This document shows positions 48,286-61,140 of a stretch of 64,000 bases of DNA, one piece after another (the stretch's first letter is position 1; every line of letters begins with the position of its first letter). The stretch is from Taenia hydatigena (Eukaryota; Platyhelminthes; Cestoda; Cyclophyllidea; Taeniidae): NCBI GenBank assembly GCA_036345935.2, contig JADWOT020001185.1, positions 124,001 through 188,000 on the forward strand, read 5' to 3'. A program made the translations under genes and the position numbers. A model generated the notes under the pieces. It worked only from the letters and a program-made list of their open reading frames with translations. It had not been told where the DNA came from and ran no database searches.

Positions 48286-51200
48286 TCGAATCCTAGACCT
48301 TTCCGTTGGCAACTTCCATCCATTGCGTTTTGATCTAGTTCCTCTGTCTCGAATTTGCTATGCACTATCGCGTCAGCACGACTCCTCCTAATACCGATTT
48401 CGCCACTCTTCCACATCTCTACTCTGTCTTTCCAACCATCTTATACATCACTCTTACCGTCTACCCTATCGATTGGCCAGTACAACTTAACAAATTCTAA
48501 CCCATATTCTGTGAATGTGTCTCGTCACTCGCATTATTAAATTATTTATTTCGTTCATTTTGGTATTTGCCCTTTCAAAGAATTGTTGCGTTTGTTTCGA
48601 TGCACCAGCGTAACCGATGTTCTGCCGCCCTTACTAATTGCAACTGCTAACGAAAGCCTCTTTACTTTGGATCGTTATGCACTGTCTTCGGATCCACCGC
48701 CATGGCATTTTCGATCTTGCTAAGGCTGCGCTGATACCCGGAGGATCCCGCTTGCGATACCTGTCCAGATAGTAATGCTATCTTATTTCGATTAAAAACA
48801 ACTTTCGCCAAAGCTCGATCGTAGAAGCTTGCAACTGTTACTAAACTAAAGTAGCGGATGCGCATTCTTTGACAGCAGTGTTTTAAAAAAAAGCGCAAAA
48901 AACGCTGCTTCTTGTATTCCACAAAGCCTAATTCAAGCGTTTAACAACACTAGGTGTCCGATATGAGGGCGTAGAGTTTAAATAGTAGTTTGAGCTCTAG
49001 GAATTTGATGACAGGCACAGGTTCCGAGGCTTACTAGTTGCACACATGATCAGCTGGCTGATATTGCTGATTTTATTGCGCAGAGTTTCTTTAGGATGAT
49101 GGCTGATTGGGCTCTTACCTTGAACTGAAAGGCTACTAACCTGATGACGCTGAAGGGTGGTGAGCCTAGAAGGACATGTCCAGATAGGTAATAAATTTAC
49201 TTAGTGCACTTCAACATATTCATTACTTTTCCATTTTAGTGAAAATGGTCACTGATAAAAGACCGCTCTTGGTTATTGACAGCAAGCTGAACAACATCGG
49301 CCGATATCAGCGTCATAAAAGCCATTGTCGTCTTTGTTACCAAGAGTGATCTCTGCAGAAGTGCACAAGGGACTAACAGGACACTTGTAGGAATTAGTTG
49401 TATAGCAGGTGACATTGCTTACATTGTTAATGGAGGCGGTCGAGGTAAAGGCTTGTGAAAATTGTCGCTTCCAGTGAGCCAATAACTTCTGGTCTCCACG
49501 CCACCTCCGAATTCAACTGAACCACAATGCTCAGCATGGTGGCCTCCGATTTTATCCAATATTTCCCTTATCGCCTCGCTGATGTGTATTCTGAATGCTG
49601 GAAGGAAAAGATTTTGCGTTGGAGTAATGGCGAAAAGGAAGTAGGCAAAGGGGCGCGCCACTAACCGGCTCCAGATGATTCCATCACCAAAGGAATAGTA
49701 ACGAGACATTGTGAACCCTACGACAATAGCAACGCAAGGCTCTGCAAGTAAACAGAGCATCGTTTCTTCAATGTTATGCAACTGATTGCATAGTTTGTAG
49801 TCCCAATGAGAAGCGAGGTTTAAATACTTAAATTGGAAGTCAGCTCTTGCAAGCTTTCTGCATGTCAATTGGTCAGTGCTTCATACTTGTTTGAGGCCAT
49901 CAGCATATTTCACCTGTTTAATGACAATTCTGTGGGCACAATATGGTCTCAAATGGAAAGCTATAATTGCAAAAGAAGGTATGAGTTGATGCAGCACCTG
50001 TGTGGCAGTAGTGACAAGGCGTGAATCACAGCGTGAAGTCAGATCATAGCGACGTTGAATTTTAGGCCCAGACTGGTCTTTTGCCGCAGTCATTTCACAA
50101 ATGCCTTTGACACTTGTTTGGCCAAATTGATATGCATCTTGCACGCACGGACTAGAAAGGAAACGAGATCAGATATCCATCAAACTAACCACTATGCAGA
50201 CCTGCGGCAGGTGCTTAATGGTAAAAGCGCTACAAGCACTAAGCAGATCGAGGACCATAGTTGCGGCCTCAGCCGCGTGGCGTTACCCATTACGGACTGG
50301 CAATCCCGAAGTGACCATGCAGGCATCTTTTATCGTTTCCACCTGGAAAGGGTGAATCCAGCGTTTAATGGTGGGCATAGAGACCACTTCTGTTCCGTCT
50401 GTGCTTGTGTTTCGGTGAGAGACGTGGGTATTGATTTGACTATTGAGCAAAGGAACGTAGTATGAGGTCCCGCAAAATCAACCGAAGTGGGAGATGATGG
50501 GAACTAACCTACGGAAACATCCTAGTAGCATCATTAAATCTAGTGTATTTTAGGTAACAATTTAGCATCAAGTGAATTGAGTAAATTGCGCCCCATCCCA
50601 TCTCAAGGTGATGCGGTTATCTCCAGTACTCTACTAAAATCGCTAATCTCGGCGCATTTTCCAAATTCTTCTTTTGGGTACGTGCAGTAACAGCTGCAGA
50701 AATGGTTTGTCCCAGTCTTACTTTTTTCAAGATGAGTTATTTTTGAACAAAGTTTTTGACGCAGAACAAAATTTTGTCGAGATTTTAGGCGATATGATAG
50801 CCTACAATAAGGTTGCTGGGTTGAGGTGGTGGATCTAATCTTATGCGTACCATCAGGGGGGTTAAAATGCTTTAAATTTCTCGTCCTGAGAACACAAGTA
50901 AAAGTGCATTGATTTGTCATAGCTGGTGGGAGGTTGGTGGTGCCCAACTGGGCCCAGTCTGCTCCCGCACATGTTATATGAATGCAAATGGATGTAGAAA
51001 GTTTAATTATCAAAAATGAATGAAGAAATGTTAACTGTAAAATTTATAGGGGATGACCATGAGTAGTTAAGTGAAAGGTAGACATGAGTAACTTGCTTTA
51101 AGCACCGGACAAAGCGAATCGATGCAGCATGACTTCATGTTACCAACTGTTCCAACACCTTTAAATGATGCCTCTTGTTTCAAGGATTGCGCTGTTTAGG

Positions 51201-53469
51201 ATCATCATACCTCAATGAGACCCCCAGTAAGAAATAAATACTACAGAATCAATACCGATCTTATTTGCGAAATTCAGGACTGCAAATGCATGCGACATTG
51301 ACTGAAAAGTTCTGCTCCTACTGTAGCTCCCAGCTTATAGCAGAATCAAGAAGCCGTCAGCTAAGCTCACTGCAAAGATAAACGAGAAAGGAGTCAACGT
51401 TGCAACAAATGAAGTCACACTAAGGAAACATTATGTTTTGTTTTGACCCCTGCGCACATAATCGTCAGCACAAGACTATGGTTTACTGTCTTGTGGAAGA
51501 ACCGCTGAATGAATTGCATGCTGTCGGATTTCGCGATAGGGTAGAGCACTTTGATGACTGTGATGTACAGAGATGCTCGTTCTATCCTTTGCAGCTATGA
51601 AACAAGAAGCAAAACCTTTTTACTAAATGCGAAGAAATTATGCCTTAATTAAAAAATACCCCCACCTCTGCAACCAACCTTGCGAATTCGGCTTCGCTCT
51701 CGAAGGAATGAGGTTCCGCACATAAAGCTTAAGTGAGAAAATGAAGAAAAAGTAAAATCACATAGGTTCAACAGTCTAAAGCCATTGGCTTGTGCGAATA
51801 TTTTCGAAATTTTGTGCTGGGACAAGTTCCAATGCCACATTTTCTCCTAAGTCAGCACTGTCTGCTAAGAGTTGTCAGTCACTATGTCATGCAATTCTTA
51901 AAGGTTTTAACTAATAAAAGATGATAGAAAGCTTGAACCTGTTTTTTAAATGAATGTAAGACAATCTAAAAATTGGTTCTGTAGCAACACATTTAAGTAT
52001 TGATCTAATCTCTTTGATACCTAAAGGATTCAATCTGTTTTAAATATATTACTGTCAGTGGCTTAAAGCGCCCCGTCAAAGACAGTTTGACAGTAATGCG
52101 AACGTGGTGACAAGAGCAAGGAGATCCTTTGAGACACATTAGCCTGATTTCCGGCATCCATCTTCAGGTAGTTGAGCAATAATGCTATATTCAGCATACA
52201 CATTTACCTTCTAGTCACATTTTTAGGCAGTAGGATCAAATTAAATGCATTGTTCTTCACAATGCTTCCTTATTTTCTGACACCAATGTCACTTCAAATC
52301 ATTCAAGTAAACGTAGGACAGACAAGGGGTAGCACTTCGCTAAGACGATCATAGCGGTCTACATATGCTAAAAGATGTAAAGCCAGATCACTTTTGATTT
52401 TGCCCACTCGTTTCGCTGCATTTGAACGGTACTCACAAGGTTGATTAGGCCTCGTCTTTCACATTTTCGCCAGCCTGACACTGACCGATTTTCATGTCTT
52501 CTGCCTGAACCTGTAACATAGAGATTAAAGTAAGTTAAGTCACATCACATTTTGACCCAAATACACATTTTAGACGCATTTATGACAGTAGCTCCTAGAG
52601 GAGGCTTCCTTATCTTTAGTGAAATGTTTTTTTTTGAAAATTGCTATAATATTCATAACCGATACAGCTCGGTTTTCTAAATTTTATTAAAGTAATTACT
52701 ATAGGCAAAATCAAATCAGACTAGCGCTACAGATCTTACGTTAGAATTGGCTTAATTATTTTGCAAGTGCCTCAGTTTCCTTGACATTGTAAGTATTTGT
52801 ACGGCAATCAGACTGGGAGTGGATACTCTACCTCGAAATCTTCATTTTCCACCCGCCACAAAAACTGAGGGTATCTTCGAAGGAGTAAACTGCCTCATCA
52901 CCACCTCCACCCTGAATAATGCAATGCTGCTGACTGGGTCTGAGAAGAATACGACAAAATTGTTAAGTCGCTGGCAGTTCCTGCCTTCATTTTAAATGTT
53001 TTTAACAAACCACATCAACTTACACATAAAAAACAGTTGATTCTGCCTGTCTAAATTTAGCACGTGTTGATTTGCTGCTCCTGACGTTTTATGAACCAGT
53101 TCTTCATTTCAACCAAAGTGCATTTGATTTTTGATTTTCTAGCTTTACTCGTGAACAAATAAATGCAAGCGAGAACTGCTTGAATAAGGAACATATGGTA
53201 CAATCACATTTGAAATCTTGAAGTGAATAACTCAATAATCTTTTAGTGATTTACCGTTATTTAGTAGAAGTAGGTGCTTAGTTCCTCAAGGACATGGAGT
53301 AATGCAATCTGCCATATTAAAAACAATAATTATTTTGTCGCCACTAACAAAACGTTTGATGTTTCTACAAATTACATCACAAGATCTGATTTCCTTCTCA
53401 TCTTAAGCTTTCTCGTGCGCATTTTAAAGTTAAATAAGCATGAATTTTGGAGGGTTAAGTCATATTAAT
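48286..53469. other. Long stretch without recognised genes
   Basis: CT-rich sequence follows the tRNA-like module at 48300-48500. Frames of 149 codons (49419-49868, minus) and 136 codons (50055-50465 plus, 50603-51013 minus) show no domain and overlap other frames. They are of the length expected by chance. Confidence 0.45.
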
Positions 53470-54975
53470 AAGGAGCTTTAATTCCCAATCACTGCACTGT
53501 AAATACGCTTCTATACCCCCTTATTAAGCTGCAGGAGCGACCCAACATCCATCGCTTCAAAACCACCTGCCACCTCAAACCATGTACTCACATCAAGCAC
53601 ATTTAGTCTCGTCCACACTATCCTCAAGCACTTCTGTCAATAATGCCTTTACACTTCCACCTTCTTAAAGTCGTCACCACTGGCAACACTGCATCGATTA
53701 CAAACACACACTCCCACACAGACTAAGAGCAAATACAATGTACCGCATCTCCTCCGATGGCGTGGTGTGATGCCAAACTGCATCGAAAATGCCGGCACAT
53801 AAGCCATGTGGAGAAGCAGCCTTGAAATAAATGAGTGTAGAAGTGCAGCTTTAGCGCACCATGCAGTAAGGAATGAGGATGAGTGCTAGCAGCCAAAGCA
53901 ATGAATCGGTAGAACCAGAAAGGTGGTAGGAAACAAAACCAGAGCTATATTGGCACTGGGGATAGAGCGTCAAGTTTTCATTCAGGAGGTTGCGGGTTCA
54001 AACCACTCCTGTGGCTGTGGTGGTAGAGCTTTTGCAACCTCTTCTGTGCCACCCGATGCTGTGCTTGCACTCACCATGTGTCCTCTTTTTCAATGCATCG
54101 TAGCCACATCATCTTAAATTAACCCATTTTCTGCTAACTGCGATCAAGCCACATTGTCGTAAATATTTCGCATTCCTGCCCGCCGCACTAAATCTCTGTA
54201 CTCACATGCACACTTCTCCTTCATCACCTTTCCTCCTCTGCCTCCTGCTATCTTCTTCATTGGGTATCACAGGGTGTAGAGTGTGCCGACAGGATGCAAG
54301 TGCGACGTGCTCTGCAGGCCGAATGGCGGTGTAGAAAGACAAGGGAGAGAAGAGTAAAGCTCACTGACACCGACGTGATTTGAACATACATTTAGAGTCA
54401 GAAAGTCTACCATGGCGTCAAGAGGCTGCCATCGTAGTCTTCATGCCACCTCATTAGCACAACTCTTGCTATCAAAAATATCTGATACATCCACATTTTT
54501 CTCCTTGTATCATTGTGATCTTTGTGGTCTCTCACCGCAGAAGCTGCTGTAGAGAGCGGAAATGGCAGACAGATAGATATGAGTAATGGGTAATGGCACT
54601 ACTGTCAAACTGATCTGTGGAGGGGTCCGCGCGCAAGTGTGCGAAGGGAAGGGATGGGTAAGCAGGTGGGTAGTCTGGGCTAGGACGGTAGAATCCTCGT
54701 CTCTCACTTGTGATCCTTCATTTGGTCGGCCATCACAAATGAGTCAGACACTCAAGCTAGATCGCCTCACGAACCGGCTTTTGCAAGACCACTTTTATTT
54801 ATTCCAGGGACACCTCAAATTCGATTAAACGTTTGTTCGCCATTGAACAATTTTGGGCAAGCATATCCAATCATATGCTTTAGTTGAATACTTGTAGTTT
54901 GAAATTTAATGACGCTACCTTTAACGGCGATTGTAGCCGCATAAACGCCCTGATTAAGCACGCTTTTTATTTTTC
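53470..54975 (+). repeat. Family A element, copy A2
   Basis: This is collinear with 3790-5240. Its forward tRNA-like module at about 53944-54015 has box B GGTTCAAACC and an acceptor-like pairing between its ends (6 of 7 positions). The reverse module is at about 54375-54445 (ATTTGAACATACATTTAGAGTCAG). Flanking landmarks shared with A1 include GACGTGATTTGAACA and TAGTCTTC-TGCCACCT. The small open frames inside are not conserved. Confidence 0.75.
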
Positions 54976-55604
54976 CTCATATTTATGGATACTAGCGCAT
55001 ATGCATTTATGCCTACGTCAGTCTGAATAGATATGCTTGTTTTTGGTTAGGGATTTTGTTTCAGGTTATAAAAAAATCAAATGATACAGCTCTAATTTAG
55101 ATTCGAGTGGCGAGCGAAAGAGCTGCTAGTGGTCGAATCATTTCAATCCTAACTTTTATCGGCAACTTTACCACATCACTTTATCATTTCATTCCACACA
55201 TGGCTGCCTTCTTTTCATGGTGTATCGCGGATCCACTAGGCTGCATTTGTCAGCAAAACGAAGAGAGCAGGCGGGTCGTGGTAGAGTTTGTGGAGCACTT
55301 AAGCTCATTTTGCAAAAAAAAAAGTTGTCTGTTTTATTTAACTTAAAGGTTTTAGAGCGAATGAGCTAACTGCAAAACTCGTAATAATACGCTATTTGAT
55401 TTCGCTTCAACGCTAAAATTGTAGACCCCTGCTTGTCTCTAGTTCTCCAAGTTATTTGATACTGTTTTATTTTGAACGCAACAAGGTGCAGTCATGAATT
55501 AAACTTAGCGTTAATTTGGCCAACATGAACTGCCGAAATTTCCGCATTAAGGATGTTTCCCACCACTTCCAATGTTCACTCTGCTGCTTCCGTTAAAACA
55601 AGTT

Positions 55605-55895
55605 TTCTTACCAATTGTAGCGTGTTGCAAAATACAGCCTTGGGTGATTCGATGAATCAGAGTGGTCGAGATAATCATCTCTATTGATTCTAGAACATGC
55701 TGCAGGTATGTTGCTTGTTTTATGATGCTTGGTCCTCTTTACGAGGAAGTCCGTGGCAAATGGTTTCCTTCTACAATGGTACAGCACTGTAGTGGTTGTA
55801 GGTGCCTCCTTTCATGACAACGTATCTATACGCATGAAATTTTCGACTGATCGGACAAGACTGGCTGACAAAGAACTCACAAGTTTTTGCAACGC
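55605..55895 (+). repeat. Family D repeat, copy D2
   Basis: It is collinear with 34990-35245. It is not followed by family B sequence, so D is a separate repeat. Confidence 0.65.
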
Positions 55896-56875
55896 AAATG
55901 GATCCTGTCAATTCGCAGACTGACAGTCGCGACTGATCTCATACCACTGTGCTTCCAAATGCATAAACTGCAGGGTTGTCGCGCCTGTCGCGTCCTAAAA
56001 TGAAAGTAAGTTTTGTGCTACGCTATTAAAAATAATTTTTGGTTAAACAGCATGATCTCATGAAGGATAAGGCTCGTTCTCGCAGGATCAGAATGTGACT
56101 CATTACTATAGAGATTGCTCAACTCCACCCACTTAATCGATAATAACTTTGAGACGCGAAGTAATTCAGGCTTACATTACCGTGCATCACTCAGAATATC
56201 CCCTTTAGCCATAAGACAGGACAAAATAGTATATCACATGACTCGCCACACGTGCTGCTGCTCCATTCGCCCGCCCCTCAACGAGTAGGGGTTAAAGACA
56301 ATAGCGCGAGACACGATTCTTCTACAACGTCTTCACAAGTGCCTATTACCTATATAGACGGACTAAGTTCAAGCATCAAGCTTCAGTGTGGTATGGAGAA
56401 TAACCAAAGGGATATTGGCAGACGTTTATTGTTGCTAATAGTATGTAATCAAACAAGTCATTTTGGAAGGCTTTGATCAAGGTGCGAGTATCACTACAAA
56501 GAAGGATTTTTTCTTATAAATCTTATCTCTTCTTCAGTGGATGATTTTCACCGCAACACACTTAAAATGTTTGATTAGATCTTACCTCGTTTTGAAGTTC
56601 GGAGGGAGATACTTTTAATCTGGTCTTAATCGACCGTGAGAGTACCCATAAATACATCCATCTCAACACAGTAATACGTTGACACCAGTTCTGAAATAAT
56701 AATCAAGGGGAAAGAGCAGTGGCGAAAAATAGCCTAATAAGGAAATAGCCATAATTTGCCATCCCTATTTGAGTGCGAGGCTCCTCAGGCGCCATCGAAC
56801 TGGTCATTGTAAACATTCTATGTCTTCAGTGGATTCAAAACCAGAATTGCAACAATTGTGAAGCATGAACATATT

Positions 56876-57355
56876 CCTTAAGCACCTCCTCCCAGTCATT
56901 TATTCGGGCTCTGCTACTGTTGGCGTAATAGCTCATGGGTTTCACCGCGGGAATTTATTCATCTTGATAGCTAACGTAGTGGGCTCTAAGGTGGAAAAAT
57001 AAAAGCTGAACGCAATAATCGTGTCTATCGACTTCAATTAGCTAGCTGTGCGAGGTGTCCAAAAGTTGCCAAAGAGGTCATTAGAAAAAATTCACAGTGA
57101 AAAGCATTAACTTACTCCTTGAATCTCCCTTTTTAGTCACTTGCTCGTGTTCTGCTACCGTTGACGCCATAGCGCATGATTTTCATCGCTGGAACCTCTT
57201 CAGCTTACAAAATTGCCAGCCAATGTCGTGGGCTCTAAGAAAGATAAATAAGAGCTAAAAGCAATAATCGTATACATCAAATTTTAACCAACTAGCAATG
57301 CGAAGTGTACAAATAGTTATGAAAAAGATCATTGGGTAAAATTCACAGTGGACGA
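56876..57355 (+). repeat. Tandem duplication, two units of about 240 bases
   Basis: Unit 1 (56876-57116) and unit 2 (57117-57355) are adjacent and head to tail. Shared landmarks are CTGCTAC-GTTG-CG, GTGGGCTCTAAG, GCAATAATCGT, TGCGA-GTGT-CAAA and ATTCACAGTG. Divergence is about 25-30%, so the duplication is old. About 100 bases upstream (56775-56875: GTGCGAGG, GGTCATT, GTGAAGCAT) look like the end of a third unit. Confidence 0.75.
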
Positions 57356-60300
57356 TAGAATGCATAAGCAACATTCAAAGTAAGGATCCATAAGAAGAGC
57401 CATCGACTAGATTATTCAGGTATCGCCCAGTTGTTCATTAGCTACTCAAGTGACATGGATGTCTTTCAAGCCCAAATCATGCACTGCAGTTTCTACTTGA
57501 AGCGCCTAGTCCACTGCAGGTCAACGTGACCTGTGCCTTAAACACGGGTAAGAAATTTGTGGCAGAAAATTATCGGCGCGTTGAACACTTTTTTTCAATC
57601 CTACTGCTAATCACCAAGGGTTTTAGCTAATGCTACAGAGCAAACAGGCTACATTAGTTCCAGGAGGTAGAAAAAAAGAATTCGAGGCATTAGGATTAGC
57701 AACTTCGAAAAACTACAAGACGAATTCTACCCAATTATTGGCAAGGCAGGATAAAAGCACTAAGAGGATAATGCTCATAACTGGAGGCGAAACAGACAAT
57801 TGGCAGCTGGGATTAATTGCATTGCAAACTTGAAGACTGACATGCCGAGAGGAATGGTTATCAGGCTTAAAAACCTCACAGGATAAGAAAAACCCGTGTC
57901 GGAATTTATGGCTGGCTACTGACACGAAAATTGCTAGGGGCTTTTGCTTTATATCCATGATAGAAGAATCAAGCAGATGGATCAAAAAGCCATTCGCCAA
58001 TCATGAGATCAGATGAGTGTCTGGGTGAAAGAAAAGAGAAGCAATTCGCGCAGATTACAAGGCGTCACCATAATTTGATTACCTTTCACAGAGTGCTGCG
58101 GACCTTTTAGACCTCATCGAGGGTGGAGAATTACGTAATTCACCGCAAGCACTTTCCTTTATCCCGCTTCTCCCATCACGCCAATTTTTTTCCTCTTTGG
58201 CTTTATTTGAACTCTACTTATACATGTAATCCTTGCGAAATCTTTTTCTCTTCTGCATTCCTAGTCGATTTTAGCCATTGCATAGCCCGCATCGTTTCTT
58301 TGCAAGACGATGAAATTAGTAGCCATTGCAATCCGACAAACTTCATACCAGATGTACCTGTCTAGTTCTCTTCCACTTCCTCCATATGAACGTCTGCATA
58401 AACTGCTTTGTGGAAACTCCCATTTTAGAGGATTATGTGCTTTGCTTCTAAGATCAGATTTATTTTGTAAATAAGAGCACCTTGTCATTTTGTCACCTAG
58501 GTGGCTCTGCCAAGGAACCGCAGACGACACGACCACTAGGGAGTCGTAGGCAGATTTGTACAAGTATATGCAGGAATGCCCTCCTCACCACTGCCAGGCC
58601 AACTTCCACTCCTCTGTTAGATTGGGTTTTCTCAGCAATTTACAGTTGTTTGAAAGACGATGAAATTGATACAAACAAGACCACCCACCCTTTTCTCTGC
58701 AGAGCATCCCAACAAGCAGAGTGTATCTAAAGGAGTGCATTTGCAACATCTTTGAACAAGAAGCAACACTTTTGCATCTAACCTGAAGTCAAATGCATCA
58801 AATGATGACAAAAAACGTAAACATTGTAAGGTCTACTCAACCACATACCCACTACAATCTACCAATGATCAATAAGCTACTGAAGTGACTAGCGTAATAT
58901 TAATAAAAAGGTGGCAGTGGCGGGTTTGTAGGCGCCGGTGAATTTGGTGGTCGCAGTGTTGCCACCATTATCGATCGGATGCTCATGATTTCATCGATAT
59001 TAATATTTGTTGGGTTGTTCGTGTTTACGTTGCATCGGCAAAAGCACGGATAAGTGCATTTGATGTTGCGCTTAGCGCTGATGCTTAGACAGTGAGGATA
59101 GGGGGAGAGCAAAATACGTGCTTCGGTTGGAATTGGAAAAAGGCAAAAAGTAAAAGTTAGGTGTATACGTCAACTGGATTATCGCCTTTAACTTTAATTT
59201 TGTGGTAGTAATACTAGTAGCATTTCCACCTAATTGATTGTCTATATCAGTTATCGCCCCTCTGACCTATTAAATCTTCATCTTCCGTTCAATGTAACCT
59301 CCAAATACCTACAGAAGGGTAGTGTGATGCAATGAAGACAATCGTCGACTATCTGTCGGCGTATAAACACAGCGATTCTACCTTTAAATTCCTGTTGCTG
59401 TGGCGTCAGCGCAATCGTCAAACCTAAGATCTCGCCACTGGAGCACACTCGACGTACATGCAGGCAAAGGTTTTCTTCATAAATGGGCATTACCGTTGCG
59501 TCTCTAATGGCGTCTCCCTTTATCTCATTTATTCTTACCACTTGCGGGGCAGCTGCCTCCGCGTCTCTATATTCCCACCGTCAATGAGTGGCCAGTTGAG
59601 CCTGTTGCTGAAGTACTGATCGTTCGCACTGCGCACGAAAGCGACGACGCCACTGCTGATTGTTCTGCTGCCAGTGCTGCCTACATGGTGCCCAATGGCA
59701 AGATTATCCTTTTGTTCATGTAGGCGGTTCTACTAAAGAAAAGGGGGTAATGCGATTAAAGTTAGCATTAATTTGCTTTGTTTCGCTACAAGTAAACCCG
59801 GCTTCTGCTGGCTTTTTATGCTGCGACAGCACTGCCATCCCCTGATGAACGCCGTCCTTAGAATTAACTAAGCGTTAAATCCGATACGAAAAAGAAAAAA
59901 AACACTTGCAGCTGATTGGCTTACGCAAAGGCGAGCCGAGATGGTGGTTAGGTTACCTTGTGGTCCATTATCATTTTCATTTCTCACGGCGGAATCCAAT
60001 CATGTGCATTTGATAACAGCACAGTAAAGCACGGGTTGCAACGAAGCAAGTAAAAGGGAAATAATTTCCAGCCATTTTGCATTGTTGTTGAATGGTATGA
60101 GCTTTTGTTTTCGCATTAAGCCTCCCACACATTCTTGACGCAGTGCTGCATTCAGACGTATGGAAGTCTCCTCAGTCGGCATCATAAATCCTCTATTAGT
60201 TTATTTGTAATCCTTAAAATCATTTTATCTAATGGACTTATATCACTTGAGTTCTGCTTCGTATTGGCATAATATAATCAGGGCTTTTGCAAGTCCTGAA

Positions 60301-60971
60301 TGTAGGTCTGTCTTAAATAGTATAGAGAGTGGAGGGTGCTTTTAACCAGTCTCTTCTCCACCCACGTCAAGTCTCTGTATTACTTAGGTGCATTAGCAAA
60401 TAGGTCTGAGCACATTGAAGAGGCTTGTTGCTGTTAGGCCAGTGTTCCTACGGCTGGCGATGGCGACACGCTATAGTCAAAACAACCTCTCGTCTTCCCA
60501 ATGCGGCTCCCAAACAGAACGAAGCGCCTGATACAGTCTGACTGCAAAGACTGATTACCAAAGATTAGGTTAAATATCCCATAATCTAAATAAAAATTAA
60601 GACCCTAGAGCAATCGACTCGTGTTTATCTTGCAGGACTAATAAACACGTGGTAATTGATCTTAGAAGTTGATCAGAAGGAGGAGCAAGGAGGAAGCTCG
60701 AGAGAGGTGAGGGGTCATCATAGCTCCTGATTTTGGGAAAAAAATTACTTCAGACTCTTATCTCTGCTCCATGACAGATGAACTGTTTTCCGGGTCCTCT
60801 TAGTAACCCTAAACCCTACTGTACGCAGAACGCATATAGCCTCCTTGCATTGCCTCCTTTCATTTTCAAGGTAGCATAAGCAAAACAAATATGGTTTTTC
60901 GTCTGAAACATTGTTTCTAGAGTCACTTTACATGGTTTTCCCATCGTCTTCTATTTATATATGACAATACG
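57356..60971. other. No recognised features apart from one small hairpin
   Basis: It holds only the isolated hairpin at 60620-60649. The 87-codon minus-strand frame at 59278-59541 (reading SGEILGLTIAL, GRIAVFIRRQIVDD) looks protein-like, but a donor-like GGTAAGA lies at its start, no acceptor fits well, and no family was recognised. Confidence 0.4.
60620..60649. repeat. Short perfect hairpin
   Basis: CGTGTTTAT and ATAAACACG form a nine-pair stem around a twelve-base loop. It is isolated and no function is inferred. Confidence 0.5.
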
Positions 60972-61000
60972 GCAAGATGGGTAAGACGGCGTCATCTTGC
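60972..61000. repeat. Short perfect hairpin next to the long inverted repeat
   Basis: GCAAGATG at 60972-60979 pairs with CATCTTGC at the end of the interval, with an inner GAC/GTC pairing. It lies nine bases before the 61010-61140 hairpin. Confidence 0.6.
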
Positions 61001-61009
61001 TTGTGGTAG

Positions 61010-61140
61010 TATTCTACTTAAGAGCAATCAAAATGCGATGCTATTAGAATCCTATCTTCCTTTATTTAGGCAGTGTACACAAAAAGTGAAGATAGCACTC
61101 TAATTGCATGGCATTTACATCGCTCTTAAGTAGAGTAATA
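61010..61140. repeat. Long imperfect inverted repeat (hairpin or MITE-like)
   Basis: The left arm 61010-61059 pairs with the right arm 61088-61140 over about 50 positions with only a handful of mismatches and one small bulge. Outer ends are TATTCTACTTAAGAGC and GCTCTTAAGTAGAGTAATA; inner ends are CTATCTTC and GAAGATAG. The loop is about 28 bases. TA dinucleotides flank the ends. The size suits a foldback element, a MITE relic or a microRNA-like precursor. Confidence 0.8.

Noticed and set aside
49419..49868. 149-codon minus-strand open frame
   Set aside because: No recognisable domain or splice context. About one frame of this length is expected by chance in 64 kb at this base composition.
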